A stretch of 64,000 bases of DNA, from positions 248,001 through 312,000 of the forward strand of contig JAIXMQ010000033.1 in NCBI GenBank assembly GCA_025716855.1, given 5' to 3'. The translations under genes were made by a program, and so were the position numbers. This document shows, in pieces, positions 21,564 to 33,468 of this stretch (position 1 is the stretch's first letter; each line of letters opens with the position of its first letter). The notes below the pieces were generated by a model, which was given only the letters and a program-made list of their open reading frames with translations, was not told where the DNA came from and made no database searches. Source of the DNA: Pilaira anomala. Lineage: Eukaryota > Mucoromycota > Mucoromycetes > Mucorales > Mucoraceae.

Positions 21564-22900
21564 TTGGATCCTAGTGACAGGAACGTCTATAATGGAATAC
21601 AAGAAATAAACAAGAATGATTACCGTAAGGCCTTAAAGCATTTTGAAAAAGGCTCAAGCTATGATAATGAGTACGTGTTACTTTTCAGTGCTATTGTTCA
21701 TTTAATCGGCTTTAGTTCAGAAGAATGTGACCTAAAAAAAACTATGGATTTATGTAAAAGAGTTGCTTCAGATTGGAAAAACCCTGTAACGCAATATTTA
21801 ATAGGGTGTATGTATTTTGAAGGAGAGGGAGTGCCTGAAGATAAGACATCTGGAGTTCATTGATTTTCAATGGCAGCTGAAAGTGGCTGGCCATATGCTA
21901 TGGCAAGAATGGGAATAATTTTATATCCAGGATGCTTCTATCAAATCAGATCATAATAAGGCAATTATCTGGTTAGATAAAGCGGCTAAAAATGATGATA
22001 AAATGAAACTGAGCTGATTAAAGAAAAAACATTATATTTGTTTGGGAATAAAAATTTTGAGGTTGACTTCACTCATGTAAATCAAGAGGTAATGAAAGCA
22101 ATGCAAGCTGGCTTCACTCAAGGTCTGGCTGTCTCATCTTACATATGCGACATCTACAAATATCTGATACTTCACTTTGAAGGCTATCGACGGATTCTTA
22201 CATGGAACCTGCTTATTAAAAAAAAAAAATCAAGTGAAGTAGTGGCAAATCAACTTGGCCTTCACGTACTTTACTTAATGGGAGGTAATAATATTTCTCC
22301 TAATCATCTTACAGCTTTGTATTGGGCAAAAATGGCTCGAAAAAATGGAAATGTGCCCTCATGCGAGATTGTAGGGTCATTTAATTTCAGTGTTTCAGGT
22401 GTCAATAATGACTATAAAGAGGCAATGATATGGTTTAAGAAAAGCATTTCCCTTGGAGGGACTTTGGGTTTTTTTCATATGGCTTGATATATCTACTGTA
22501 AAGTACTGGAGGTCGAAAAAAACTGTAAATTAGCTTTAGAATTTTTTAAGCTATGACTGATAAAGAAGATTTTATTAATCTTGTAAATGAACAAGAAAGA
22601 TTTTAATGATTTTTATTTCATGGGAGAAGTACATCAAGAAGGAGGAGAAAAGGGGTACCTCAAAATTCCAAAATCGTGTGCACATTCTATGAAAAGGCGT
22701 TTGAATTAAGAACTCCTTTCGCAGCTACTAGAATTGCAGTCATCCATTGTAAAGGTCTAGGCATAAAAAAAGATAAGAAAAAAAAACGACTGAATAGCTC
22801 AAAATAGCAGCATTGAATGGTTGTCCCGCTGCATTATCTCTAATTTCTCTTATTGCAAAAGTCAGATTCAAAGCAGTGGAACCTTCTATTTTAGCGGTAC
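21564..22900 (+). pseudogene. Broken Sel1-like repeat gene
   Basis: Pieces in several frames show Sel1/TPR-like repeats: residues around QYLIGCMYFEGEGVPEDK (21800-21845), then after a TGA the sequence FSMAAESGWPYAMARMG, then ALYWAKMARKNGNVPSCEIV and KEAMIWFKKSISLGG (22310-22465), and a last trace AATRIAVIHCKGLGIKKD near 22725. The GxGxxxD-type turns and A-x-x-W/Y-F-x-K-A patterns are diagnostic of Sel1 repeats. Multiple stops and frameshifts prevent a single product. Intact relatives usually act as signalling or ER-quality-control scaffolds. Confidence 0.75.
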
Positions 22901-23486
22901 TCAATATAACCCCTTAAAGGCAATTTACCAATAAATAAACTTATAAGCTGTTCTCAAGAAAATTATTTTGCCCCAAACTGAACTGAAGCGCTTAAATGAT
23001 TTTTGCTAAAGTCAACTGTGAAATATTCTCTTTGAATTATTAAATAAAAAGGAAAAAAGACTCAAAAGTATGACGAGACTTCTTATAGACTTTATTAAGT
23101 GAAAATTCTTGTATAAATCAAGTGAGAGGGAGCGAGAAACAGGTAAATATCACAAACTGAACATACAATTAAAATGATGCACTTCAGTTCAAGGGTAAAT
23201 AGCCCGATTTATCACAAAAGTTTTAGCATAAATACCCTTTCTGTTATTTATTTATTTTTCTTTTTATCTTTCTTTACTTTTTTTTTTATTCTTTCTTTTT
23301 TTGTATACCTTTATTTCGGTGTCTCTTCTTTCACTTCAAAATATGGACCCTTATTTTCGGTACCATTTTAATTTCTTTTTGATTGAATGTGTTATTCAAA
23401 CAAGAGCTGTATCAAGAAAGGAACAACTCTGAAACTTGCATAATACATGTTGCTAGTGGTAAGATTTATTATAAAAAAGTGACTCA
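22901..23486. other. Intergenic
   Basis: AT-rich with a T-rich tract around 23250-23300. No recognisable feature. Confidence 0.45.
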
Positions 23487-24420
23487 TTGTCTAATAAATC
23501 TCAAAACAAATACTCTTTTTTTACAGACTATATGTGTTGGATATGGCAGACGTTTTGTCTGAACCCGTTAGGGCGAGTAGATCAACTGGTTTTACTTTTA
23601 AAAAAAAATGGTTTTCTCTTACATCACTACCACGGATTAGTAGGTACATACGAGGGAGATGAGTCTTCTATATGCTTGGACCGTCGCTCAATTGACGCTA
23701 TCGCCCATTCACAAGATCCAGAATTGTATCCAGTTCCTGAAGATCGTTTCCTCTCAGGTGATACTCTTACTCGTTTATCTAATCATTTCAAAATGAATGT
23801 TTATGATTTCTTCGCCTTGTCGATGATTTAGACAAAGTAACTAAAAAAAAAAAATCCTTTGCTGGCGAATTTGTTGTCTTCCAGAATCCTGATAGTGCGC
23901 TCGGGGTAAAAGCGGTAGACAGCCACAACAACACCAATATCGTAGTAGTTCGCTTACACATACCTGCAAACCTCCCAAACCTGTTCAATGGACCGGATAC
24001 GTAGAAGAAGACTATAAGGTACATGGGCAGCAGAATAGCTTTGAACCTTCTACCGTATCCGCTCTATTTAAGGCCGTTCGATTTAAGGCCATTTCCGATT
24101 TAAGGCAGCAATTTCCTGAATATTTTGCCTATTTTAACTTTTTTCAGGGCATAAATAAGGCCATGACACGATTTAAGGCCGCAAAAGTCTGAAATTTTTT
24201 ACGGCCTTATATAGAGCGGGTACTGTAAAACCAAAACGTCCTTCAAACAAACCCGAAACAAACATTATAGAAACAGCCCAATTGTTGCTGAAAACAATGG
24301 CTGGGGCGCTGCTGATTGTTATGTGTTCTGGTACAACGTACAAGAGCGAGGGTTTGTGAAAAAGATGATTGAAGAGCAAAGAAGCACACCATACTGGAAC
24401 GGAAAAACTTAAACCTAGAC
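23487..24420 (+). pseudogene. Unidentified decayed gene interrupted by a MITE
   Basis: Coding-like segments lie in different frames. 23487-23831 includes SSICLDRRSIDAIAHSQDP and LYPVPEDRFLSGDTLTRLSN. A segment around 23935-24052 reads PKPVQWTGYVEEDYKVHGQQ. After the MITE, 24228-24410 reads PIVAENNGWGAADCYVFWYN and VQERGFVKKMIEEQRS. The frame on the two sides of the MITE is continuous if the element and one TA are ignored, so the insertion hit what was, or had been, an open frame. I do not recognise the family. Other frameshifts and stops show the gene is dead. Confidence 0.55.
24053..24225. mobile_element. 173-bp MITE, copy 2 (TA-flanked)
   Basis: It starts CCGTATCCGCTCTATTTAAGG and ends with GCCTTATATAGAGCGGGTACTG. 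It is flanked by TA at 24051-24052 and 24226-24227. Internal sequence is collinear with copy 1 and the length is identical (173 bp). It lies inside a decayed coding region. Confidence 0.85.
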
Positions 24421-25156
24421 TGATGACACTATCAAATTTACTACTACTATTACTATTATCGCAACTATTACTATTATCACAGCTACTACTATTATTAATA
24501 TTGCTAATATTTATCGCGAAATCAAATAAAAGAAAAAAAAAGCATAGGCTTTTTACTTTTTTCTCTAGTTGCAATAATCTTTTTATTTTTAATCATTATA
24601 GCAATTGTTTTAATTGATGCTAATCGCTTTTACTGTACAACAGAGGTTGATAGAATTTTTTTGGATGTGGTCCTTAAGAAAAACGGTTTAGTTAATGATC
24701 ATTGAGTTTGGTAAATCAGGCACTTGGCGTACGACAACTTCATGTGTATACTTTTTATGTATGTATTATATATCTTTAATTCATTGCAAAATCAATTAAC
24801 AAAATATTTGTTTTAATTTCTAACTAAACTTGAACTGATACGGTCGATAATGTATAATTACAATATTAGCTTTATGAAGCCTTTGGTTAAAGCTCAAAAG
24901 GCACCTCATAAACTCATCTACACCACAATCAGGAATTCCAAAGGTCAAAAGCCTGCTTTTTTTTTGTGGTGTCGATTGTGGTGCCCCAAGAATTCATCAT
25001 AATTATACAGGTAAATGATCTTACTTTATGATGTTATAAAATATATTTAATAATTGTTGCTTTTTTTTTTTTTTTTTTTTTTGGATTTCATATGATTTGA
25101 TATTATAAAAAAAAAAGAAAAAAAGAAAGTAAAACGAAAAGAAAAAAAAAAATAAG
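24421..25156. other. Intergenic with short inverted repeat
   Basis: It contains a run of ACT/ATT triplets (24435-24505) and a 10-bp inverted repeat, CACCACAATC at 24921-24930 and GATTGTGGTG at 24974-24983, with a 43-nt loop. A 22-nt T tract lies near 25062. No gene is seen. Confidence 0.45.
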
Positions 25157-27464
25157 CTATTGATATTCAGGTTTCAATTCAAGCATACGAGTATTAGGAT
25201 CAGCAGTATTGTTACGTTTGGCGACCTTTCTTAATAAGTCGGTAATATTGCCACGGTTTTGTTCATTACTCTTAATACGCCTACGGAAATTCATAAGGAA
25301 TTCCTTGGTAGTCATTGGACGAGCGCGCAAAGTATTAATGACTTCTTGCTCCGTAATAAGATCCGAGTCTTTACCTGTCTTTCTTTGTTTGGCATCTGAA
25401 CTACTAGCGACATCGTCGGCCCTACGTTTTTTGCCAGGAGGCGACGAAGGAATGGGAGAAGGACGATGGGTAGGACGAGAGGAAGAAGATGGATTTAATG
25501 GAGAGGAAGGACGAGGTTCCTTGAGTGGAGAGGAAGGTCTAGCAGCAGGTGAAGACGTTGATCTACCGGCTGGTGAACTTTCACGTTTGTTAATATATAA
25601 TGAAGGTGATCCAGGACGACCGATAGGTTTTGACATGCCTTCCTTTTTGACCTTGGCAGTATGTGCCTTTTTGGGCATAACTGGCTTTGAAGGTGGTGCA
25701 ACAGCCTTTTTCTTAAGTGCAGCCGCCGGTTTCTTCTCTTTTTCTTTCGTTTCATTCTCGTCCTCTCCATCTTCATCATTTGCATCTGAGTCAAGTTCTT
25801 CTGCCTACAAAAAAAAAAAAATAATAATAATGAAAGAGATAAAAATCTATTATAGTAGATATAGAAAAAGAAATACTTACACTGGATGCATAAGGATCAA
25901 TGTCATCATCACTTTCATAAGCACGATTCTTTTCAAGATCACGAACTAATTTACGCATTTGCTTTCCTTCAGATGTAAGTTTACCCATATCATCATATTC
26001 GTCCACATCATCTTGGTTTCCAATAGCAAAATCTTTAATTTCTTTCTTGACACGATCCTGCATAATAACTTTTGTTTAAGAAATAGAAATATATGCATAT
26101 TAGCTTTCATCCTCTTACCTTGCTATCTTTAACTTCTTCATCTTCAACTTCATGTTCAGCAGTTGCTTCATCATCATCTTGAAAGACATCATCGAAATCA
26201 AGATCGTCCATATCTGAATCCTAAAATAAAAAGGTTATTAATTAATGCATAAAAAAATTATAGCTTATTTTGAATCGTACTTGTCTGTTCTTTCCTTCGT
26301 CGTCCGATCCAGCTTTACTATATAAAAGATTTAATGAAATTGTTTTTTTTTTCTACAGAAATGATAATTAACTTACGCTGCGTCATCTGTGTCAACAACT
26401 TTGAGTTTGTTGGGACGAACGGCATCTGGTGATTCAGCTTCATTCTCTCTTTTTAACATCATCCATCTACTGTTTTCACGCTTTTGTTGCTTCTTCAACT
26501 ATTAAATAAATCAAATTAGATAAAAGAAAAAAAGATATATGTTTTGCATACATACTTGTTCCTCAGCTTCTTCCAGAGTCAAAGTTTTGAAATTACGTTT
26601 AGGTTGAAACTTGTACCATCTATCCACAGGCATTACTTTAAATCCATTATTCTAAATAAATTAAAAAAGAAACAAGATATGAATATAAATAAAAGAAAAA
26701 AAAAGACATAAACAAAAAAACAACTTTACAGATAATACAAAGAACATATAATCAGAACGTTGTCCACCTTCCAAAGTACCATTAAAACTATTTTGAGAAT
26801 CATAATCTTCTAAAATCCAAGGTCTGTGTTCTTGTTCTTTTAATTCTCTCGTATCTTCCTTTGCTAAATAAATTTGTTTGGTTCTCTTTTTGAATAACAT
26901 TTGCTTATTTCTAGTGGCACCACCTAGAGGAGCAATCAACGACGTATCGGCTCCTGTTTTAGGACCATGTTGAGGTTGAGGAGTGACTTGAGGACCATCG
27001 GGAGAGATTTCATTACCAAGATCCTCCACGTTACTATTATTAGGTTTTGTTGTCTTATCGTTAGGAACTGCTGTACCGGCCATAATAGCAGCAGCTTTAG
27101 CGGCAGCGGCAGCAGCGGCAGCGGCATTAGCTGCGTTTTGTGCGTTTAAATTTTGAATATACTGTCTGTATGGGATAAAATTCGTTTCTTTGCGATGCAA
27201 TTTTACCGGACGGGCAAACTTATTGAGTTCAACTCTCTTGTTTGACTTAAAGTCCATCAAATGGTTTTGTCCCCGTTTCGAAGTCGACATTAACTTGAAC
27301 TCGTTAAAAGTTGGTTCTTCTTGAGGCGGTTGCATCTGTTGGGCTGCTCTCTGCTGTTCCATTAAACGTTGAGGTCCCATGCCTGGACGTAAAGGTCCTC
27401 CTCCACGACGAACTGGTGTACGAGTCTTATTTCTATCTGTACGAGAGGTATTATAAATCGACAT
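25157..27464 (-). CDS. TFG1: TFIIF alpha subunit (RAP74/Tfg1)
   Basis: Seven exons (minus strand): 27464-26730, 26651-26556, 26498-26377, 26317-26281, 26220-26119, 26057-25881, 25804-25157. All phases agree and give 638 aa. The N-terminal dimerisation domain shows EFKLMSTSKRGQNHLMDFKS, FARPVKLHRK, NSFNGTLEGGQRSDYMFF, VMPVDRWYKFQP and KTLTLEEAEEQ. The middle is acidic and then Ser/Pro/Lys-rich. The C-terminus is the RAP74 winged helix (ITEQEVINTLRARPMTTKEF, then LLRKVAKRN). TFIIF binds RNA polymerase II and acts in initiation and elongation. A poly-Ala stretch lies in the N-terminal part. An acceptor-like TTTTAG just upstream of the ATG suggests a 5' UTR intron; an upstream in-frame ATG at 27545 gives a less likely hydrophobic extension. 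Confidence 0.95.
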
Positions 27465-27653
27465 GTGTAAAGGATCTAAAATAAAACAAGAAAAGAGAAC
27501 AAAAAAAAAAAGAGAGGAAAAAAAAAGTGTGTTATTTTTAAACAACTATAAAAGTTGTCACGAATGACGTACAGCTTGCGGATCATTTAAAGAAATATTT
27601 ATTGATAGCAAAAACATATTAGAAAACACTTTGTTATATAGTAACTTGTTCAC

Positions 27654-29548
27654 TTATACTTTATGTTCATTTCTTAACTTTTTTACTTCTTCGACAGCAC
27701 GTTTGATAGTAAAGATTACATGTCTATCTTTGGCCAAAGCAATACGTAATTTCTCTACAACGGTATGTAAGTGGACACGTTATATAACAAGGTTCTGATT
27801 ATTTGATTAATTTACCATTTTTAGTCTTAAGATCTTCCAATTCTTCTTCTCGAATTTTAATGATATGTTCTTTTTCTTCCATTTTTTTATGAGCCTAAAA
27901 GAGATTTATTTTATAAATAAGTGACATTTGTATGATAATAGAAAAAAAAAAACTTACTTCGTTTAAAGATGTATGAATCTGTTTAATGATTTCCTTATTA
28001 TATTGTATATGCTCAATTAATCTGGATGTCTTGGACTGTTCTGTTTTTATCTCTTCCTTTAATTGTTTGTAAGCAAGAATTAGGTTACTGTTTTCGTTCT
28101 ATCAGGAGATATCAGCTAATAATCATAATTATATTACAAATTTTTATGTACCTGGAGATCACGTATACGCCTTGAATTAGTGTCCATCTTTAATAGATTT
28201 CGTATCATGTATGTTCGGGTTCCTCTCAAGTTATGAATGAAATTGAGGCATAGTTTCATTTTATCAAAAGACACTTGGCTTTCAATACACTCCTATAAAA
28301 ATAAAATTTTATTTTAACTAACTACAATCATTTTAGTATAGTGTATACTTGCTTGAAAATAACCACACACAATCAATTTCTTGTATCCTAAAACATAAGG
28401 AAGCATCTCTTTAGTAAGGTATGGTACTAAGCCTTCTGTATCAATTATAACATCGTCATTATCAATTTTGCAAACTATATTATCTATTTTATTTTTTTAT
28501 TAAATCTTTTATTTTTTTTTAAAATCTTTTATTTTTTTTTTATGATCAGCAATGATACTCACAAAGACTAACGCTAGAATATCTAAATTCTTCTGCTTCA
28601 TCAATAGCTAATGAGTTAAATGTAAAGACAGGATGAGCTAAATCAACCAATAGTAAACTTCCTTCGGTCTTCTTTGCCTCATCTGACACTCTAATATTTA
28701 ACATAAAAGGTGTTTCTGCACTTGTACGCTCCATATGAAACCAAATCAAACCGACATCCTCAATTTTTCTTGTTAATGAACCGATACCTCTTTCAAGCAT
28801 ATGCTCATCTATATATGGAACATAAGTGAAATTATTTAGAGTAAGAATAAATTGAACTTGTGTATAAATATACATCACCAGTATAAGTCGTATCCCTTCT
28901 CATATCAAAATAATTATTATCATTGAGACCAATATGAGCGTAGTAAAGTTTGATCTTATTTTCAGGATGATTGATCTTGCTTTGCAAAGTACGTAGAATA
29001 AGCTCTTGGTTATTTAGTCGATTTTGATGAATGACTTTGGCGTTTGTTCTGTCAATATATCATTTTTACGCATAAGTATCCATTTTTAAAGTGCGTCATA
29101 TTTTTATCTTTTTACCCGTTACTTAAATAAAGCATGCATGCATCATATCCTAAAAAAAAAGATTGATGTATGATTAGATGTTATCAGTGAAGAGAGTGAA
29201 TATATATTTATCATAGTATATACCATCTAAAACCTGGTCTATTGCTTTCTCCTGCTGTGCCCAGACAGAAGACATTTCTTTATCACAATAACCATTAACC
29301 AATACCTTTCTTTCGTTTTTATAATAATGTTGTTAGTAAATTATCTTTTTTGCGTAAATACTACAAATTCATTTATTAGCTTGATATATTTACATGTTGA
29401 GAGTATCAGTATTAAAGCTTATTTCATATAAATCATCGAGTGGCTTTACCACTAAGCGACGGTCTTGTTCAATAGGATTAGTGTCTTCTACTTTATTGAT
29501 TTCGTCTCGAACTAAGTGGACAATTGCTTCTGTTGATGAAATATTCAT
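27654..29548 (-). CDS. Kinesin-motor-homology protein with lost nucleotide motifs
   Basis: Ten exons: 29548-29394, 29309-29224, 29149-29116, 29048-28879, 28808-28563, 28483-28353 (GC donor follows), 28292-28152, 28098-27958, 27894-27816, 27754-27654. Total 427 aa. Residues 1-320 align by eye with a kinesin motor: VWAQQEKAIDQVLDGYDACM sits where the strand before the P-loop lies, then GSLLLVDLAHP (normally LVDLAGSE), then LVPYLTKEMLPYVLGYKKLI (normally VPYRxSKLTxLLxxSLGG). The P-loop GQTGSGKT is replaced by LSNGTNAKV, switch I SSRSH by TSAETP, and switch II Gly is lost. The rest is coiled coil. It is probably a catalytically dead kinesin relative, perhaps analogous to Vik1/Cik1 but with the motor-like domain N-terminal. 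The partner is unknown. Confidence 0.75.
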
Positions 29549-30088
29549 GAATGTGAAGACTTTTTTTTTTTTTGACAAGAGTGAAGAAAGACAAAGAAAA
29601 TTAAATTGATTGATCAAATTTATCTGTTCAGATAATTATAAAAAAATGTTAAGGAAGTCTCCCTGTCTATTCGGATCTGTGGGATTCCTCAAAAAAATAT
29701 ATGAGAGATGGAAATAGCAGGGGATGTCTTTCTCCTATAATACTTTACATATGATAATTCAGACATACATATATATATATGTCATTTGGTCTTGGATTCA
29801 GAATATTTGGGGATTTATCTATGATTGTATTTCTTGGGGGAAGGGATAGAACAAAGCAAAAGCTTTATACGTAACTAATATGAACTTGGTTCAAGCTTTA
29901 GGAAGAGGATAAGTATGTACAATAGATATATACCTGCTATAGTACATTTTTATAGACTTGAATATAATTTTTCTTTTATTCAAAGAAATACAAAAGCTAT
30001 GCCAGTATTATTTCGGAGCATGACTTAATTATTAGATCATTATATGTACATACAGGTGTTAATATTATTTTTTACAAAAGAATCAAAA
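29549..30088. other. Intergenic between two minus-strand genes
   Basis: 540 bp that must contain the terminator of the RING gene and the promoter of the kinesin-like gene. It holds a T tract right before the start codon of the latter and TA repeats near 29770. Nothing else is seen. Confidence 0.5.
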
Positions 30089-31598
30089 TTATCGACTTGA
30101 ATTCATTTGAGTCATTTGAAATTCATTTCCATCTCTTGAAGATTGTCCCAGATCTTCTTCGTTTTCACTACTACTATCTTCGTCATACCCTTTTCCTCTG
30201 AAATCCTGTTTACATAATGGACATTTTCTGTTTAGCTGAAGCCAATCGGTTACGCAAGATCTATGAAAATGATGTCCACACCTAAAAAAAAACAAATTGA
30301 ATTAAGATCATACTAATCATAAACAAGTTTAATTTTTGTCTTACCATAGTTTGCTAATTAAATCTTTATCCTCGTAATCTGATAAACATATACAACATAA
30401 AGCATCCTCTTCAGAAGCAATAGTCATTTCTTCATAAACTGCACCATCTTCAAGGTCTTTGATCTCGTGGTTACGATAATTCCTAAAAAGTCTCGGCAAA
30501 AACCCACGCTGTTTTACTGTTCTTCCTTTGGCAGGAACTACATTCGATTCTTGCGACTCCGAAGATAATGTCTTGTAGCGAAATACAGGTATTTTACTAA
30601 TTTCACCTTTCCTTTCGTCTTTATTTATATCTTCGACATCTGTCATATTCAAATCACGCAAGACACCTATACATAAAAAAAAGTTAACTTTGTAATCATT
30701 TATAGCCTTTTTTCTTGTTTCTTCCACCTACGCATGACACAGGGTAAGCACATGACCACAGACATATATAGTAGTAATGGAAGAATAGCAACCATATATC
30801 CAAGTAAAACAAAAGTTAAGGTAGTATAATATAATCTCGGTGATTCTTGTCTACAAGTTGTTGTTATAAATAATAAATAGTTTCCTACAATAAACCAAAG
30901 TACAGCAAATAAATCTACTAGTATTTTCAACCTATGTATGAATTTATGTCAAAAACGTGTATTTTTTAGAGTAAAAAACAATTACTTTTCACCCCAAGCA
31001 AAAATCCAGTTTGATCTAGGCTGAACAATAGTTGATGCAACTGAGATGATAGAGGTATTTGATGGTGCTATTGGTTCAGTGATTGGTTGGCTAGATTGTC
31101 TCCGTTGCTGTCTTTCCTGCCTTCTCCTCTGTCGTTCCATACGCAGCCGATCTTCTCTTCTCCTTTCTAGGACTTGTCTTCTTTGAATAATCCTACGTCT
31201 TTCTGCACGTCTAAAGTGTTCAGCGACATGAAAAGGACAAGAGAGTGTGATACGAATTACATAAACAATAATAAATGTACGCAATGGCTGATCACAAGAT
31301 TCAGCAGAAGAAGTGATTAAGATAAAGATTGCAGTAGCAAGCTACGAAAGAAAAGAAAAAAGTGGTAAGGCTAAGTTTTCATGTCAGTACAAATTAAAAA
31401 AAATGAATAGCAAGTTACTTGTAAAATGACGAGCGCTACTGAAAAAAGTACAACAAAACGATTCAATATTGAAATGCGTTTCCAAGAATGATACATAAAC
31501 TTTAACCAATTTACTTGTACGACTCTTATTGAATTAGTATCTGAATTATTTGTATTATTTTGAGCATTGGGCCGTTGATGTCGTATTGATTCCTCCAT
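30089..31598 (-). CDS. Multi-pass RING-H2 E3 ubiquitin ligase
   Basis: Five exons: 31598-31419, 31341-30986, 30931-30732, 30666-30345, 30281-30089; 416 aa, all phases consistent. About four transmembrane segments: FVVLFSVALVILQ plus LATAIFILI, then the region around RTFIIVYVIRI, then VDLFAVLWFIVGNYLLFI, then FVLLGYMVAILPLLLYMSV. Between the second and third is a basic Arg/Gln-rich region. The C-terminus is a complete RING-H2 finger, CCICLSDY...CGHHFHRSCVTDWL...CPLC, followed by an acidic Ser-rich tail. CDQPLRTF and ESPRLYYTTLTFVLLGY resemble the plant At1g12760/At4g11680-type membrane E3 family. It presumably ubiquitinates targets at an endomembrane; the substrate is unknown. Exon 5 begins inside the RING. 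Confidence 0.88.
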
Positions 31599-31760
31599 TA
31601 CAATAAAAAGCTTTGGTTGTGTGTGTGTATGTTTGTTGAAAAGAATTATCGGAAGTGTTGTTTGTATCACAGATAGACATACAGTATTTTTATGCTTTCT
31701 GAAACGTTTCTACTTAATTGGTAGAAAGTTTACTATGCTTGGAAAGTATGGGAATATTTT

Positions 31761-31801
<41 letters not shown>

Positions 31802-33468
31802 TGAATACAGACTAAAATACCTACTCTGTAACAACAGCACTATTTACTAAATAATCAATTCACAGGTGTTCTCTCGCTAAAGTACCTTTATTGGTAAAAT
31901 GACACATACAACTTGTTCTTTTTTATTTTGATATTTTGTAGTAATAGACGTTATCTAGATGGAAGTCTAAACTGTTTAATGTCAATATGAATGCGATTGT
32001 CTTCTATATCTAACCTGACAGCTCCATTTAATCTATTGTTTGTATAAACAAAATATTTCACATACAGCCTGTGATTTTCTTTTCTGTCAAAATGAATTTA
32101 AGACGGACATAACAATTGAAAACTCAACTGCGTTGGGTCCACAAGTGCTTGAAAAATTTAATAAAGTTGACGATAATAAATAAATTTTGAGAGTAACTAA
32201 TTGTTTGAATAAAGGTATATGGTCTACTCTTTTATGACACGCGTCTTTTACAATCTAAAACTTTTTCTCGTTTTTCTGGTGATTGGCGTACAAGCTAACT
32301 ACCAATACAAATTAGCTGGTTATGTTAGTTATGTAGTTAAGGGATAGTTTTGTGGTAGACTGTATCTAATGTCCGGAAGAAGGAGGAGATATATGCATTT
32401 GACTCGTCTAAAGTATATATGGTATATTAAGAGATTGTTGATACATTTTTCTTTCAATTCGTAGTTTAGTAATTAAACGATACCATTTTTTAGTGTACGC
32501 TTTTTACAGAGTTCAACTAGTTTTCTAATTATTTACACCTAAAGATTACTTTAGAAAGTATCATCAATCGATTTTATAAGTAAAAGCTTATTGAGATAAA
32601 TTGTTATACCGATAATTACTGTACGTATCAGCTACCTCTCCAGAAGTAGAATTGCTATATGAATCAGATCAGTACGGAAAAACAAGTTCACATGAACGTC
32701 TATTATTGGTCGACTTTTTGCTATATCAAATGATTGCATTTTCATTCCAACGAGTACATTGCAAAAGATTAAAAAATTATGACAAATAATACAGGTATAT
32801 TTAACTGATAATGTTTGAACCTTTAAAAATATTATCAATTGGAACAAAAATAACAATAGAAAGGTGAAAGGATTATTGAAACCAAGGTCATACTATGTAT
32901 AGCACATGTATAATTGATACTTTCTATTTGTTAGAGTATAACAATTTTTCGTTTTACATACATATATGACTGTTTCCAATCATAGGTCTGAATAAAGACA
33001 CATTTTCTTAGAGAACCCTTAGGCGCTCCAGAAGGTAACTTTCTATATAACACACGAATAGGTTTACTCCACGGTTATTGGTTTAGACATATATCTTTTA
33101 ATTTGTCCAACATACACCAACATTTTTTTTGTATCATCCACACAAATGTTTTTAATACGGAACATCTTTGAGAGAAAAATCAAGATCTTTCTTACTTAAC
33201 AATATCCTCATCTACTTTCGTAGCAGTTTAACTGTATTTATTTAAATAAAATAATTCTATTTCAGAAAAAAATGGTCACCAACAGATTAGTTGTTGCAGT
33301 CAACAATAAAAATGGATCTTAATTGAACACAAATATTAAAATGGAGTAAAAATTGCGTTCTAAAAAAAAAACAATTATTGTGGAAAACATATAAAAGTCA
33401 AATGAACAAAAAAAAATCATGAAACAATTTTCTTTTACATCTTTTTATTTATTGTTTCCTCTTTCATC
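31599..33468. other. Intergenic, divergent promoter space
   Basis: About 1.87 kb separates the RING gene (minus) from the secreted 2H-like gene (plus). It contains a 38-nt T run at 31763-31800 and otherwise unremarkable AT-rich DNA. A 74-codon minus-strand ORF at 32632-32856 has no supporting features. Confidence 0.5.
31763..31800. repeat. Poly-T tract (38 nt)
   Basis: Uninterrupted run of T. One of the longest homopolymers in the window, about 165 bp upstream of the RING gene start on the opposite strand. Confidence 0.95.

Noticed and set aside
24921..24983. 10-bp inverted repeat CACCACAATC / GATTGTGGTG as a possible foldback element
   Set aside because: Short stem, 43-nt loop, no target duplication and no second copy in the window.
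27465..27545. Upstream in-frame extension of TFIIF-alpha (MFKNNTLFF...)
   Set aside because: It is a hydrophobic translation of A/T-rich DNA containing an intron acceptor-like TTTTAG, and is not expected at the N-terminus of this nuclear protein.
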